Positions 63,972 to 64,000 of a DNA stretch of 64,000 bases are shown piece after piece. Source of the DNA: Brachyspira hampsonii 30446. Its GTDB lineage: Bacteria; Spirochaetota; Brachyspiria; Brachyspirales; Brachyspiraceae. The stretch is taken from positions 1,745,418-1,809,417 of the forward strand of contig NZ_JH994111.1 of NCBI RefSeq assembly GCF_000316195.1, given 5' to 3'. Below the pieces are notes generated by a model. It ran no database searches. It was not told the origin of the DNA and was given only the letters and a program-made list of their open reading frames with translations. Both the position numbers and the translations under genes were made by a program. Each line of letters begins with the position of its first letter. Positions within the stretch are counted from its first letter, which is position 1.

Positions 63972-64000
63972 GAAGAAAAAAGATTTTATATACTAAAAAG

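Overview
The window is a gene-dense, very AT-rich stretch of chromosome that I assign to an intestinal spirochaete of the genus Brachyspira. The basis is the base composition, the flagellar rod gene flgG, the glycogen genes glgC and glgA, lipoproteins with spirochaete-like signal peptides, an ankyrin-repeat exported protein, and general protein style. There is no rRNA operon and no CRISPR array. I see one tRNA gene, tRNA-Tyr.

Layout. 1-8.9 kb: carbohydrate and storage genes (GH3 glycosidase, glgC, two tandem Cof-type HAD phosphatases, a DJ-1-like protein, glgA) and greA. 8.9-13.4 kb: a sucrose module, scrA (PTS IIBC) then scrB (GH32), divergent from the LacI-type regulator scrR. A 16-bp perfect palindrome sits on the predicted scrA transcription start. 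13.4-21.2 kb: dihydropyrimidinase, an intact Rpn/PD-(D/E)XK 'transposase' gene and a decayed second copy, a large exported ankyrin protein, a lipoprotein, a BatD-like fragment and moxR. The 3' end of moxR is repeated in tandem downstream. 21.2-23.3 kb: a translationally coupled pair, an AAA/ABC-type ATPase and a small protein with a PD-(D/E)XK motif, which resembles a two-gene defence cassette. 23.4-29 kb: flgG, a lytic transglycosylase, dapF, and the divergent pair katA / hemH. 29-35 kb: a 1913-residue bacterial alpha-2-macroglobulin with an intact CLEQ thioester motif. 35-36.7 kb: a frameshifted DUF4234 gene and a repeat field. 36.7-48.4 kb: housekeeping and regulatory genes (YczE-like, murB, scpA with a BspA-repeat gene, an oxidoreductase, GNAT, ruvA, a copper-chaperone-like protein, a PhoR/PhoB-like pair, a DtxR/MntR-like repressor, lysA, a divergent polysaccharide deacetylase, a zinc-ribbon protein). 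48.4-52.3 kb: a metallophosphoesterase and an HPr-like/coiled-coil protein transcribed divergently from an HTH protein fused to a dynamin-like P-loop domain. 52.6-58.3 kb: envelope genes (DUF1318-like lipoprotein, AsmA-like protein, PPC-domain lipoprotein with a Tyr/Asn-rich tail). 58.5-63.6 kb: tRNA-Tyr, a STAS protein, a U32 protein, ruvX, a DUF4340 protein, lptB and ferritin.

Non-coding structure is prominent. At least five copies of a MITE-like element, with TA-flanked terminal inverted repeats beginning TAGACTTGTTTCAAAA, lie in intergenic regions; two have a strikingly GC-rich core. A second hairpin family is flanked by GTGAGC and GCGAACA. A third region holds a 160-bp tandem repeat. Many gene ends carry clear hairpin terminators.

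Best candidates for something undescribed are the ATPase / PD-(D/E)XK pair at 21.2-23.2 kb and the divergent HTH-GTPase versus HPr-like/metallophosphoesterase locus at 48.1-52.3 kb. Both functions are inference from motifs and layout only.
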